From the NCBI RefSeq assembly GCF_018129025.1, contig NZ_JAAEDI010000003.1:124001-188000 (forward strand): a stretch of DNA of 64,000 nt. Reading direction: 5' to 3'. Numbering within the stretch: position 1 is the first letter of the stretch; each line of letters starts with the position of its first letter. The translations under genes were made by a program, and so were the position numbers. Positions 17,825 through 26,265 of this stretch are shown here, one piece after another. Origin of the DNA: Neoroseomonas terrae. GTDB lineage: Bacteria; Pseudomonadota; Alphaproteobacteria; Acetobacterales; Acetobacteraceae. The notes beneath the pieces are model-generated. The model was not told the DNA's origin, did not search any database, and was given only the letters and a program-made list of their open reading frames with translations.

Positions 17825-18061
17825 ATGACCGACCGCGAAGCCCGCGCCGCCCGCAACCAGCAGAAGAGCCTGGCCGTCTTCCTCGCAAAGAAGGCCGAGT
17901 TCGACACTCTCATCGCGGAGCTCCAGCAGGCCAGCGCGGACCATTTCGGCGCGGACCCCGAGACGGTGCTCTGGGCCGAGGCGGCCTGGCTTTCTGACGC
18001 CACCGCGAAGCTGAAGGACATCGCGGATCAGCATTTCCACCGCGGCGAATACGCCTGCTGA
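17825..18061 (+). CDS. Small conserved hypothetical protein, 78 aa
   Basis: A largely helical, charged protein (TDREARAARNQQKSLAVFLA and HFGADPETVLWAEAAW). The ATG at 17825 is chosen because GGAGAG lies six bases upstream. It is on the plus strand just before the DUF3489 gene and divergent from the terminase operon, so the two may share a promoter between 17733 and 17824. Function unknown. Confidence 0.6.
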   Translation: MTDREARAARNQQKSLAVFLAKKAEFDTLIAELQQASADHFGADPETVLWAEAAWLSDATAKLKDIADQHFHRGEYAC

Positions 18062-18154
18062 AGCGGCTGGCTCCCGCACCCGCCCCGACCGGCAGCGCCG
18101 GCGGGGCTCCCGGCAGTAGGGGCCGATGGTCGGCGCCCGGAACCGGAGAACACC

Positions 18155-18931
18155 ATGATGACCAAGCTTTCCGACACCCAGCGCGTGATCCTGAGCGCCG
18201 CCGCACAGCACGAGATGGGCTTCGCCCGCGCGCCGAAGACCCTGCCGGCCGCGGCCCGCAACGCGGTGTTCCGCAGCCTGATCAAGAACAACCTGCTCAC
18301 CGAGATCAACGCGCCGCGCGAGCATGTCGGTCTCGGCTGGCGCCAGGATGACGACGGGACCTGGATCGTGGCGCGCATCACCGACGAAGGGCTCCGCGCC
18401 ATCGGCATCGACCCGAATGAGGGCGACGCGCCCGCCGACACGGCGCCGAAGGGCGAGGACGCCGCCGCCGAGGGGGATGCCCCCGCGGAGGAAACCGAAC
18501 CCGTCCAGGGCGCACCCACACCCGCCCCGCGCGCGAGCCTGCGCGACGCCGCCGCGGCGGTGCTGGCCGCCTGGGACGCCAGCCCGGCGCAGGACGCCAC
18601 CGACAACCCGATCAGCCGCGCGATCGAGATGCTGCGCAGCAGCCTCGCCGGCAAGCCGCCCCGCGCGCCGCGCGAGCCCGGCGCCCCGCGCAAGCCGCGC
18701 GAGGGCACGAAGCAGGAGACCGTGCTGGCGATGCTCCGCCGGGAGGAGGGCGCGACCATCGCGCAGATCTGCGAGGCGACCGGCTGGCAGGGTCACACGG
18801 TGCGGGGATTCTTCGCGGGCCTCAAGAAGCGCCAGGGGATCGAGGTGAAGGTGCTGGAGCGGGTGCGCCAGGTCGGGCCGAACAAGGAGGGCGCGAAGGG
18901 CTCCTTCACCATCTACCACCTGCCGGCCTGA
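18155..18931 (+). CDS. DUF3489 domain protein
   Basis: A 257-258 residue protein (adjacent ATG codons at 18155 and 18158). The N-terminal MTKLSDTQRVILSAAAQH block and a C-terminal winged-helix-like block (TKQETVLAMLRREEGATIAQ, TGWQGHTVRGFFAGLKKR, RQVGPNKEGAKGSFTIY) are the DUF3489 signature. An acidic Ala/Pro-rich linker joins them. Family members look DNA-binding and are common beside recombinases and mobile elements in Alphaproteobacteria. A second, diverged copy at 57111 is adjacent to a resolvase. Role unproven. Confidence 0.85.
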   Translation: MMTKLSDTQRVILSAAAQHEMGFARAPKTLPAAARNAVFRSLIKNNLLTEINAPREHVGLGWRQDDDGTWIVARITDEGLRAIGIDPNEGDAPADTAPKGEDAAAEGDAPAEETEPVQGAPTPAPRASLRDAAAAVLAAWDASPAQDATDNPISRAIEMLRSSLAGKPPRAPREPGAPRKPREGTKQETVLAMLRREEGATIAQICEATGWQGHTVRGFFAGLKKRQGIEVKVLERVRQVGPNKEGAKGSFTIYHLPA

Positions 18932-18950
18932 CGCGCGCCGGCCACGCGAA

Positions 18951-20219
18951 TCACGCCGCCGCCCGCACCCCGCGGGTGGCGGCGACGTCGTCGAAGACCC
19001 GCTCCTCCCCCGCCAGCACGGCTGCGCGGCCGGTGAAGGTCTGCCAGCGCCGCACGGCGACATCGACATAGCGGGGATCAAGCTCCATCGCGTAGCAGAT
19101 GCGCCCTGTCGTCTCCGCGGCGATGATGGTGCTGCCGCTGCCGGAGAACGGCTCGTAGACCTCATCACCCGGCGCACTGTTGTTCACGATCGGCCGGCGC
19201 ATGCACTCGACCGGCTTCTGCGTGCCGTGCACCGTCGCCGCGTCCTCGTCGCCGCCCGTGCTGATCGGCCAGAGCGTCGCCTGGTCCCGAGCGCCCTGCC
19301 AGTGTCCGGTCGCGCCTTTGCGGACGGCGTAGAGGCAGGGCTCGTGCTGCCAATGGTAGTCGCCGCGCCCGAGCACGAAACGCGACTTCGCCCAGACGAT
19401 CTGGCTGCGGACCACGAAGCCCGCTGCATCGAGGCTCTCGATCACTGTGCGCGCATGCACCCCGGCATGCCAGACATAGGCAACGTCGCCTGGGAACTGC
19501 GCCCAGGCCTCGCGCCAGTCGGCGCGGTCGTCATTCGCCACCTTGCCGGTGCGCATCGTGGCCGACACGCCCGCCTCGTTCCGCCATTCGGGGTCGTAGT
19601 TCACGCCATAGGGCGGGTCGGTGATCATCAGGTGCGGCCGTATGCCGTCCAGCAGCCGGGCCACATCGCTGGCACTGGTGGCATCGCCACAGAGGAGGCG
19701 GTGCGGGCCGAGCAGCCAGAGGTCGCCGGGCCGGGTGACAGGAGCTTCCGGCGGCGCCGGCACCGGGGCGTGCGGATCCCCGGTGGGTGCGGCCGGCGCA
19801 TCTGACGGCGCCTCGCCCAGCAGGCGATCGAGCGTCCCGCCGTCGAAGCCGATCAGCCCGAGGTCGAATTCATCGGTGCGCAGCGCGCGCAGCTCGGCCG
19901 CGAGCAGGGTCTCGTCCCAGGTGGAGGTCAATGCCAGCTGGTTGTCGGCCAGCCGAAAGGCCCGCGCCTGGGCCTCGGTCAGGTGTCCGAGCCGGATGGC
20001 AGGGACCTCCTCGAGGCCGAGCGCCTTCGCGGCGAGCACGCGGCCATGGCCGGCGATGAGCACGCCGGCATCATCCACCAGCACCGGCACGTTGAAGCCG
20101 AACTCGCCGATGGAGGCGGCCAGCTGCGCCACCTGCTCGGTCGGATGCAAGCGGGCGTTGGCGGCATAGGGCGCGAGCGACGCCACCGGCATCATCTCGA
20201 CGCGGAGGTCAGGCAGCAT
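18951..20219 (-). CDS. ParB-like/DNA methyltransferase fusion (copy 1)
   Basis: About 422 residues from the ATG at 20219, which has GGAGGG eight bases upstream. The N-terminal ParB-nuclease-like domain has LHPTEQVAQLAASIGEFGF, VLIAGHGRVLAAKALGL and an LADNQLAL block. The C-terminal domain is an N6-adenine/N4-cytosine methyltransferase with catalytic DPPYGV and SAM-binding FSGSGSTI, preceded by GDLWLLGPHRLLCGDAT. It probably marks phage DNA against host restriction or alters gene control; the target site is unknown. No partner nuclease is nearby, so it is an orphan methylase. It overlaps the second methylase by 11 bases. Confidence 0.9.
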   Translation of the reverse strand: MLPDLRVEMMPVASLAPYAANARLHPTEQVAQLAASIGEFGFNVPVLVDDAGVLIAGHGRVLAAKALGLEEVPAIRLGHLTEAQARAFRLADNQLALTSTWDETLLAAELRALRTDEFDLGLIGFDGGTLDRLLGEAPSDAPAAPTGDPHAPVPAPPEAPVTRPGDLWLLGPHRLLCGDATSASDVARLLDGIRPHLMITDPPYGVNYDPEWRNEAGVSATMRTGKVANDDRADWREAWAQFPGDVAYVWHAGVHARTVIESLDAAGFVVRSQIVWAKSRFVLGRGDYHWQHEPCLYAVRKGATGHWQGARDQATLWPISTGGDEDAATVHGTQKPVECMRRPIVNNSAPGDEVYEPFSGSGSTIIAAETTGRICYAMELDPRYVDVAVRRWQTFTGRAAVLAGEERVFDDVAATRGVRAAA

Positions 20220-21675
20220 CGGACAGACCCTCCGCGCGTTCCACGGCGACAGCATCGTAACCGCGACCGTCCTCGGCCAACGTCACGGGCAGGTCGGGAT
20301 GGAGCATGCGCCAGCGCGCGACCGCCAGGTCGACATAGGCCGGCGCGAGTTCGATCGCGCGGACGCGCCGCGCGGTGCGCTGGCCGGCCAGGATCGTCGT
20401 GCCGGAGCCGCCGAAGGGCTCGAACACGATGTCGCCCTCGTCCGTGTAAGCGCGCATCAGGAAATCGGGCAGCGCCACCGGGAACACCGCCGGGTGCTCC
20501 GTCTCGATGCCCCGACCCTTGTGCCGGGTGATGCGCAGCACGCTGTCCGGAATCCGCATCTCCTGCACTGGCAGGCCGGCATGCTGGTATTCCGAGATGG
20601 TGCCGTCAGCAGCGCGCAGCCCGCTGCCCTTGTTCGGCGTGCCGGCCCATTTGCAGGGGACGATCTTGTTCGCCTGCCGGGCTTGCCGGTTGAAATGGAA
20701 GATGAACTCGAAGGCGGGCGCGAGGCGGCCGTTCCAGTCACCGGGCAAGCCGGGCCCCTGGTCCCAGGTGTAGAGCCCGAAGCGCCGCCAGCCGCGGGCG
20801 CGCATCCAGTCGAGCCATTCCTGCCAATAGGGCTGCCATTCGTTGTCTCGGTGAATCAGACCGAGGTTCACCAGCACCTGACCATCCGGCCGCATGGTCG
20901 CGTCGAGATGCTGGAACACGCCCTTCATCAGCGCATCCCAATTCGTGCCGCCGCCGGTCGTGTAGTCGCGCTGATTTCCGTAGGGCGGACTGGTGAAGAG
21001 CAGCGCCGTGCGATCCTCCGCCATGACGCGCGACATGGTGGAGCGGTCGGTGCTGTCGCCGCAGAGCAGGCGATGTTCGCCGAGCAACCAGAGATCGCCA
21101 GGGCGGGTCACAGCCTGGCGCGGTGGCTCCGGCTCCGCATCCGCGGGGTCCTCCGCCGGCTCGTCGGCATTCGTGCTCGGCTGGTTGCCAGAGGCGGGTT
21201 CGGCACCGCTGGCAACCGCTGGCGCCGGCAGGTTGCCGGCCTCGGTTTCCAGCCCGGCCAGCAGTCGTTCGATCTCGGCGCCGTCGAAGCCGGTCAGCGC
21301 CAGGTCGATGCTGCCCATCTCCTGAAGCTTCGCGACCTCGGCGGCGAGCAGCGCTTCGTCCCAGCCGGCACTCAGCGCGATGCGATTGTCGGCCAGCCGA
21401 TAGGCGGCCTTCTGCGCGTCGGTCAGGCCGGCGCGGACGATGGTCGGCACGGTGTCGAGGCCGAGGGACTTCGCGGCCAGCAGCCGACCGTGGCCGGCGA
21501 TGACCTCGCCGCGCTCGTCGACCAGCACCGGGGCGACGAAGCCGAACTCGAGGATGCTGGCGGCAATCTGCGCCACCTGCTCGGCGGCATGCGTGCGCGC
21601 ATTGCCGGCATAGGGCAGCAGCGCGGCGAGCGCGCGCGCCTCGACGGCGCTCGCAGACCATGGCGCCTGGGGCAT
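20209..21675 (-). CDS. ParB-like/DNA methyltransferase fusion (copy 2)
   Basis: About 488 residues from the ATG at 21675 (AGG five bases upstream; a GTG at 21681 is also possible). The ParB-like N-terminus shows EQVAQIAASILEFGF and VIAGHGRLLAAKSLGL. The methylase domain has TSPPYGNQRDY as catalytic motif and FGGSGTTILAGQ as SAM site. SPPY rather than DPPY suggests N4-cytosine or a different adenine specificity from copy 1. The linker carries repeated Asn-Gln/Pro-rich sequence. It is the first gene of the two-methylase operon. Confidence 0.9.
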   Translation of the reverse strand: MPQAPWSASAVEARALAALLPYAGNARTHAAEQVAQIAASILEFGFVAPVLVDERGEVIAGHGRLLAAKSLGLDTVPTIVRAGLTDAQKAAYRLADNRIALSAGWDEALLAAEVAKLQEMGSIDLALTGFDGAEIERLLAGLETEAGNLPAPAVASGAEPASGNQPSTNADEPAEDPADAEPEPPRQAVTRPGDLWLLGEHRLLCGDSTDRSTMSRVMAEDRTALLFTSPPYGNQRDYTTGGGTNWDALMKGVFQHLDATMRPDGQVLVNLGLIHRDNEWQPYWQEWLDWMRARGWRRFGLYTWDQGPGLPGDWNGRLAPAFEFIFHFNRQARQANKIVPCKWAGTPNKGSGLRAADGTISEYQHAGLPVQEMRIPDSVLRITRHKGRGIETEHPAVFPVALPDFLMRAYTDEGDIVFEPFGGSGTTILAGQRTARRVRAIELAPAYVDLAVARWRMLHPDLPVTLAEDGRGYDAVAVERAEGLSDAA

Positions 21676-22015
21676 CTGCACCTGCGTGATCGTGGAATGG
21701 TGGCGGGCGCGGCTGGCAACTGCGCGACGCTGGCAACCTGGAAAACGGGCCTGGCGCTAGGAACCTTGCGCGCTTCCGCCCCCCGCATACGCCGGGCCCA
21801 GGAAGGACCCTGCGGCTCGCGAGCCACTGTCTCGATTGAGCGACGCTGTGGCTGGCGAGCCGCGGTGCAGAAGGCTGCACCCGCAATTCGTCATCGTGGG
21901 GAGAGTCTACGAGATGTGGATTCCGCTCCGCCAGCGGGTGAATTGTAACAGAAGATCGTAGTATCTGCTCGCCCCCATGCGCGATCCCCTGAGCCCGGAT
22001 TCTATCAGGCTGCGT
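21676..22015. other. Intergenic region upstream of the methylase operon
   Basis: A 340-base gap between the DUF4917 stop codon and the methylase start. It contains repeats of GCTGGCAAC, also present inside the methylase linker, but no gene or clear hairpin. It probably carries the methylase promoter. Confidence 0.4.
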
Positions 22016-23071
22016 TTAACCCCAGAGGCGCACGGACCCCGCGTTGTAGAACGTGACCGACAATGGAAAGCGGCTTCCGCGCCTTGTTTTGCGGAGTTGT
22101 ATCAAGGCGTTCGCATTCGCAATCGCCTCCTGGTTAGCTCGAGATTTCGGATCCCCGTAGAGGCCGACGAGGACGTGCTCCAATCCTCCGCTGGCGATGC
22201 TGCGGAGGACATGGTTGTCGTTCTCCGCGAGAGAATGACCGAAGATCACCAACGCGTTGCCGGCCGGCTTACAGCACGACTCGAAGCTGCGGAGCGCTTT
22301 GTGGAGGTAGGCGTTGTGTAGGATGCGGGCCCGCTTGCTGGCGCTGGTGCCCTCCGCGACAAAGAGCGGGTACCGGTCTTCGTCGAGAGCCTTTCGGATC
22401 TGATCGACGATTGGGATGTCCGTCTTCGACCACGTATACTTCGTGATCTCAGTTCCCCTGTCGAACAAGTGCAGCGCGCCGTGCAGATAGTGGACGGTCG
22501 GTGAGTTCGCTTGCTGCCACGAGACGTAGGGTTGGTCGGGATCGTCTTCGGGGTGCCGGAAGCCGTCGTCCGGGCGCAGCTTGAGCTCGTCGACCTCGTC
22601 CTGCATCAAGGTCCAGTACAGAAGCACGTCGTAGTTCAGCGTAAATATGTGCTCGAAGCGCGCCAGGAATCTGCGGCACGCGGCATACTGCGCAGGCATT
22701 ATGTCGTAGGGTCGGTCTGGATGGCGTCGAGCCACCGCCGCGACCAGGGCATCCTTGATGGCGGCTGCATCACGCCTCAGACTCGCTGCCAGCTTGGTCA
22801 GCTTTGGTCGGTAGACATCCACGACGGTCGCAGCGTCCTGCAGGTGGCGGATAACGATCTCGAAGTCCTGAGTTCTCAGTGCTTCAAACAGGGCCGGCAC
22901 ATGAGGCGCGGCGCTGAAGTCAGCGTTCTCGTAGAGGGAGCCGTAGGAGAAAATGTCAGGTTTCAGCGCGATGCTGAAGCCATTGCCAAGCAGCAGATGG
23001 CGATGTTTGGCGCGATCGATCTTCCGGATTGCGGTCTCGAAACTGGCTACTTCAACTTTGGCCAAGGCCAT
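22016..23071 (-). CDS. DUF4917 (SIR2-like) protein
   Basis: A 351-residue protein. HRHLLLGNGFSIALKPDIFS near residue 25 is the glycine-rich nucleotide loop of SIR2-like proteins. FTLNYDVLLYWTLM and HYLHGALHLFDRGTE match conserved DUF4917 positions, with ALVIFGHSLAENDNHVL in the C-terminal half. SIR2-like domains in bacterial defence genes hydrolyse NAD to stop phage growth; whether DUF4917 does so is not established. It lies inside the prophage between the methylases and an unknown gene, a typical place for cargo. Codons and GC look less phage-like than the flanks. Confidence 0.75.
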   Translation of the reverse strand: MALAKVEVASFETAIRKIDRAKHRHLLLGNGFSIALKPDIFSYGSLYENADFSAAPHVPALFEALRTQDFEIVIRHLQDAATVVDVYRPKLTKLAASLRRDAAAIKDALVAAVARRHPDRPYDIMPAQYAACRRFLARFEHIFTLNYDVLLYWTLMQDEVDELKLRPDDGFRHPEDDPDQPYVSWQQANSPTVHYLHGALHLFDRGTEITKYTWSKTDIPIVDQIRKALDEDRYPLFVAEGTSASKRARILHNAYLHKALRSFESCCKPAGNALVIFGHSLAENDNHVLRSIASGGLEHVLVGLYGDPKSRANQEAIANANALIQLRKTRRGSRFPLSVTFYNAGSVRLWG

Positions 23072-23119
23072 GTCCCCACGAATCGGTGCGGGAACGCATC
23101 ATACATCCTGAATCCGCTG

Positions 23120-23830
23120 CTATGGGAACATGGTGCCTTGTCCCGGCGGCTCCTTGCGCCTGCGCGCGCGATGCTCAGCCCGTGTCTTGGCGAAGCCCTC
23201 CGCAACCAGCTGTGCGTGCGCGTCGGCGAAAATCTGCAGCATCGCCTCTGCATCTGCTTCGTCCGGAATGCTGAGATCACCGATCTCATAGGGACGGACA
23301 ACGCGGCGACCATCCGCCGTTTCCCTGAGGTCGAGGATGGTCAGTCCGACGTCCTCGTAGTCGCTGTCCTTGGCCTTCAGCAGGAAGAGGCGCTGCAGCA
23401 TGCCAAGCTGCGCGGCGGAGGGAGCACCGCCGCGCCGCGTCTGGAGCCATACGAGGCTGGCGCGACCACTCTCGACCACTAGGAGGTCGGCCGCGATCCT
23501 GACCGCAAAGCCGGCGAGGAAGTCGAAATGCCATGTGGGAGCGTCGTGGGTCGCAATCGAACGACCTTCGGCGAAGTGCCACAGGGCTTCGACGACCTCG
23601 GCGTTGGCATCCCTGCCGAGCGGCCGACTGGCGGCCCGGCACTGCCGAACCAGCACGTCGAGTGGCATCTCGCGGCTGAGCGCGAACCGGGCCGCCGCCC
23701 TAGCCGGGTCGTTGGAGAACGCTGCAGGGCCGCCGAGAAGCCAACGGCGGTAGCTTCGAGCCATGTCCGTCGGCGAGGTGCGGGGGAGCCGGACCAAATC
23801 GTGCGCTGGGGGGACGGGGAATCGCTGCAT
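23120..23830 (-). CDS. Hypothetical protein, 236 aa, accessory gene
   Basis: A soluble protein with motifs RWLLGGPAAFSNDPARAAAR and PTWHFDFLAGFAVRIAADLL and a basic C-terminal tail (RAEHRARRRKEPPGQ). No domain is recognised. It lies 48 bases upstream of the DUF4917 gene and 95 bases after the Panacea gene on the same strand, so it could be part of one accessory operon with either of them. Confidence 0.5.
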   Translation of the reverse strand: MQRFPVPPAHDLVRLPRTSPTDMARSYRRWLLGGPAAFSNDPARAAARFALSREMPLDVLVRQCRAASRPLGRDANAEVVEALWHFAEGRSIATHDAPTWHFDFLAGFAVRIAADLLVVESGRASLVWLQTRRGGAPSAAQLGMLQRLFLLKAKDSDYEDVGLTILDLRETADGRRVVRPYEIGDLSIPDEADAEAMLQIFADAHAQLVAEGFAKTRAEHRARRRKEPPGQGTMFP

Positions 23831-23925
23831 GTATCATGCCTTAGCACAGAGCCGCCGCCGTCGCGCAAGTTCATCCCGAAATACCAACGAGGTGGAACGG
23901 AGATGCACTTGACGCGCGATTCGCT

Positions 23926-24429
23926 TCAAGCGTTCTGATGGGAGGCGGCCACCCTTTGGAAGTGCTTCCGAATGGCATCGTGGGGAATCCGCATGCCGAG
24001 CGTAACCTTGCGATTCGGCGCATTCCAGACAGCGTCCCATGGGCCACCGGGGGCGTGCGTCATCTCCGACAATTCGAATGCGTGTATGTGTCCGTAGGCG
24101 GACAGGATGTCGCCGAGGAAGCGCTGGTCATCGGTGTCCAGATTAGGCTTGACGATCTCCCGAACCTGAAAAATCGGGTCGAGGCGAGTCGCGCGCTCTG
24201 TCACCGGCTTGGCCCCGGCTTCCCGCAGGGACTCCCACACGAGTCGGAGCACGGGTCCGTCCTTCCACGCCTCGAACTCCTGGCGCACCAGCGGCTTTCC
24301 ATGCCGGGCAAAGTACCAGCCGTGCGCGTAGTAAATGATCTTATGGACAGCCATGTGGGTGAGCGGGATGCCCCGCTCGCTCGCTAGGTCGAGAAGGGCA
24401 TTTGCTATCGCGCGCGCGTCGTACGTCAC
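23926..24429 (-). CDS. Panacea/DUF4065 domain protein (SocA/GepA-like)
   Basis: A 167-residue protein. THMAVHKIIYYAHGWYFARH followed by LVRQEFEAWKDGPVLRLVWE is the hallmark of the DUF4065 Panacea domain. This domain is a chaperone-type antitoxin in many toxin-antitoxin pairs and is frequent in prophages (GepA family). The GTG start at 24429 overlaps the stop of the preceding phage gene (GTGA), so it is co-translated with the phage operon. If it is an antitoxin, the 236-residue protein or DUF4917 is the possible toxin partner; this is a guess. Confidence 0.8.
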   Translation of the reverse strand: MTYDARAIANALLDLASERGIPLTHMAVHKIIYYAHGWYFARHGKPLVRQEFEAWKDGPVLRLVWESLREAGAKPVTERATRLDPIFQVREIVKPNLDTDDQRFLGDILSAYGHIHAFELSEMTHAPGGPWDAVWNAPNRKVTLGMRIPHDAIRKHFQRVAASHQNA

Positions 24430-25028
24430 GGATGCCTCCCTCTCTCGGTCCCAGGATCTGCGTTGGGGCGGTTGGCCGCTCCCGCCCTCCCTTTGTCAAG
24501 CCCATAGTGCCACGCTAAGACGCCGAGCGCGGCGACGAGCATGCCCTGCGCCTGGGCATGCCCAACGTTGCGCCCGCCCCAGCCCTGACGCAGCGCCCAC
24601 TCGCGCACGGAGCGCTCAAGGCCGATGACGTGCCAGGCACAGGAGCCGGCCGCGCTCTCAAAGCCGCCCAGCGCCGTGATGGCGTGCGCGACCTGCTCGC
24701 GTGCCGCGACCTGGCGATCGGTGAGGGAATCGCCAGAGCCACCGGGAACGCGGATCAGTGGCATCGCACGCAGCTGGTCGAGCGCCGCAACACGGAACTG
24801 CCGCCGGAACACGGTGCCGGCGTCGTGCATCTCCTGCGTGATGGTGCCGTTGGCGAGCATCTGGCCGAGGGTGTCGACCGTGCGGCGGTGCACCACCGGC
24901 AGGCCAGTCTCGGGATCGGCCTCGCGCATCGGCTCCCCCACCGGCCCGTGCTGCAGCCGCCACTTCGAGGGCATTGCCAGATCCTCGCCCTTCGGCTTCG
25001 CGGCTCTGGTCCTGCGCTTACCGGCCAT
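24426..25028 (-). CDS. Conserved phage-operon protein, 200 aa
   Basis: The start at 25028 is preferred (basic N-terminus AGKRRTRAAKPKGED). The protein has HRRTVDTLGQMLANGTITQE, FRRQFRVAALDQLRAMPLIR and a C-terminal helix with GWGGRNVGHAQAQGMLVAAL. It resembles the regulatory DUF6456-like proteins common in alphaproteobacterial prophages, but the match is only at pattern level. It overlaps the 76-residue gene upstream by 11 bases. Confidence 0.6.
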   Translation of the reverse strand: MAGKRRTRAAKPKGEDLAMPSKWRLQHGPVGEPMREADPETGLPVVHRRTVDTLGQMLANGTITQEMHDAGTVFRRQFRVAALDQLRAMPLIRVPGGSGDSLTDRQVAAREQVAHAITALGGFESAAGSCAWHVIGLERSVREWALRQGWGGRNVGHAQAQGMLVAALGVLAWHYGLDKGRAGAANRPNADPGTERGRHP

Positions 25029-25248
25029 GGTGGTTCTCCCCGTTGCGTCGGCCCCAGCGCCGGTTGGCCTCGTTCGTGATCGCCTGGCGCAGCCAGGGAT
25101 CCAGGACGTCGTCCACAGGAATGGCCGCCACACCGTGCCGATGCCACGCGGCGGCGCGCATGGCGTTGACCTCCGTGTCGCTGGTCGGGCTGCGCGTGCC
25201 GCGGTTGAGGCAGGAGCGGGGCGCCAGCGGTGCACCGTGCATGCTCAT
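25018..25248 (-). CDS. Small phage protein, 76 aa
   Basis: A short protein with RGTRSPTSDTEVNAMRAAAW and VDDVLDPWLRQAITNEANRR; the C-terminal half looks helical. It overlaps the resolvase-like gene by an ATGA and the next gene by 11 bases, which supports real translation within the operon. Function unknown. Confidence 0.55.
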   Translation of the reverse strand: MSMHGAPLAPRSCLNRGTRSPTSDTEVNAMRAAAWHRHGVAAIPVDDVLDPWLRQAITNEANRRWGRRNGENHHGR

Positions 25249-25793
25249 GCGCGGCCTCCCGTGGGCTCGGTCGCCCAGAGCAGCAGAGCGATCGCGTCTG
25301 CCTCGTTGTCGTCAGCCGGGGCGAAGCCGCGGGCCCTCATCGCCGCGATCATCGCCGCCTTGTCGGCATTGCCCTTGCCGGTGGCGTAGCGCTTGATGGT
25401 GCCGACCGGAACGCCCTCGTAGGGGACGCCGTGCTCCTCGCACCATGCGGTCAGCACGCCGAGGAAGCCGCCGTAGATGTGCGCCGCATCGGTGCCTGCA
25501 TGCGCACGGACTTCCTCGAACACGATCCGCGCCATACCGCCGGACAAGGCGGCGACCTCAGCCAGCCATCCGCGGAAGCGCAGGAAGCGCATGCCCCCAC
25601 CCTCGAAGCGGGTTGGCTTGAAGGTGATGGTGCCGGAGGTGATGCCACCGTCGCGCGACTGCAGCGCCCAGCCGGTGGTGGTGCCGAGATCCAGGGCGAG
25701 CACGGCATGGTGCGCCAGGCTGATCGATGGCGGGAGCGCGATGGGCGGACCGCTTGCATGCGCGCCGGGCATGGGGAGAGTCGCAAGAGCCAT
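25245..25793 (-). CDS. RuvC-like Holliday-junction resolvase
   Basis: About 182 residues from the ATG at 25793, which has GGAGA seven bases upstream. AVLALDLGTTTGWALQ gives the first catalytic Asp of the RNase-H fold, ARIVFEEVRAH the Glu, and APADDNEADAIALLLWA the final Asp pair. It should resolve recombination or replication junctions before packaging. It is the downstream neighbour of the primase-helicase gene across a 470-base repeat-containing gap. Confidence 0.85.
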   Translation of the reverse strand: MALATLPMPGAHASGPPIALPPSISLAHHAVLALDLGTTTGWALQSRDGGITSGTITFKPTRFEGGGMRFLRFRGWLAEVAALSGGMARIVFEEVRAHAGTDAAHIYGGFLGVLTAWCEEHGVPYEGVPVGTIKRYATGKGNADKAAMIAAMRARGFAPADDNEADAIALLLWATEPTGGRA

Positions 25794-26009
25794 GATGGTC
25801 TCCGAGAGGGGATGATCGCGGTGAGGGCGGCGACGGCGCGGTTCTTGGCGGAGCACGCCGTCGCTGCCCGGCTTTCAGTCGGCTGCTGCCTGGGCGGTCC
25901 GGTGGCAGGCGGACGCTGCCCACACCCTTTCGCGGAGGCTGACCTGAGGCGCTGTCCCATCCGGTGGCCCGACCTGGTCCAACGGAGGGAGGGCGCCACG
26001 GGGCAAATT

Positions 26010-26040
26010 GTGCGCCTAATCAGCGCTTTAGGTGCGCACG
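26010..26040. promoter_or_regulatory. Imperfect inverted repeat with TTAGGTGCGC half-site
   Basis: GTGCGCCTAA at 26010-26019 and TTAGGTGCGCAC at 26028-26039 form an imperfect palindrome. The half-site TTAGGTGCGC recurs exactly at 35471-35480 in the divergent control region of the prophage. It lies upstream of the resolvase gene (start 25793) and may be a repressor or activator site. Confidence 0.45.
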
Positions 26041-26247
26041 TCCCAACGTCCCAACCCGGGGCGACCTCCCCTAAACCTATAATGGGAATGTATGTCCGGC
26101 CCGACCCGGACCTTCCGCATCTAGGTTTCAGACCCGTTGGGACGGTTGGGACGTTGGGACACCGGTCAGCAAGTGACTGAGTTGCAGTCGATTTCGCCTG
26201 ACCCAACCTCAGCGCATGGGTTGGGACGTGGCGGGGGCGTTGGGACG
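26039..26247. repeat. Iteron-like cluster of GTTGGGACG nonamers
   Basis: The nonamer GTTGGGACG occurs at 26136-26144, 26145-26153, 26220-26228 and 26239-26247, with an eight-of-nine match at 26153-26161. Its complement CGTCCCAAC occurs at 26039-26047 and 26047-26055. The copies face each other across about 80 bases. They lie in the gap between the primase-helicase stop (26266) and the resolvase gene. This could be a replication origin, a regulator-binding array or a termination structure. Confidence 0.65.
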
Positions 26248-26265
26248 TGAGCGCGGCAGTGGCCA

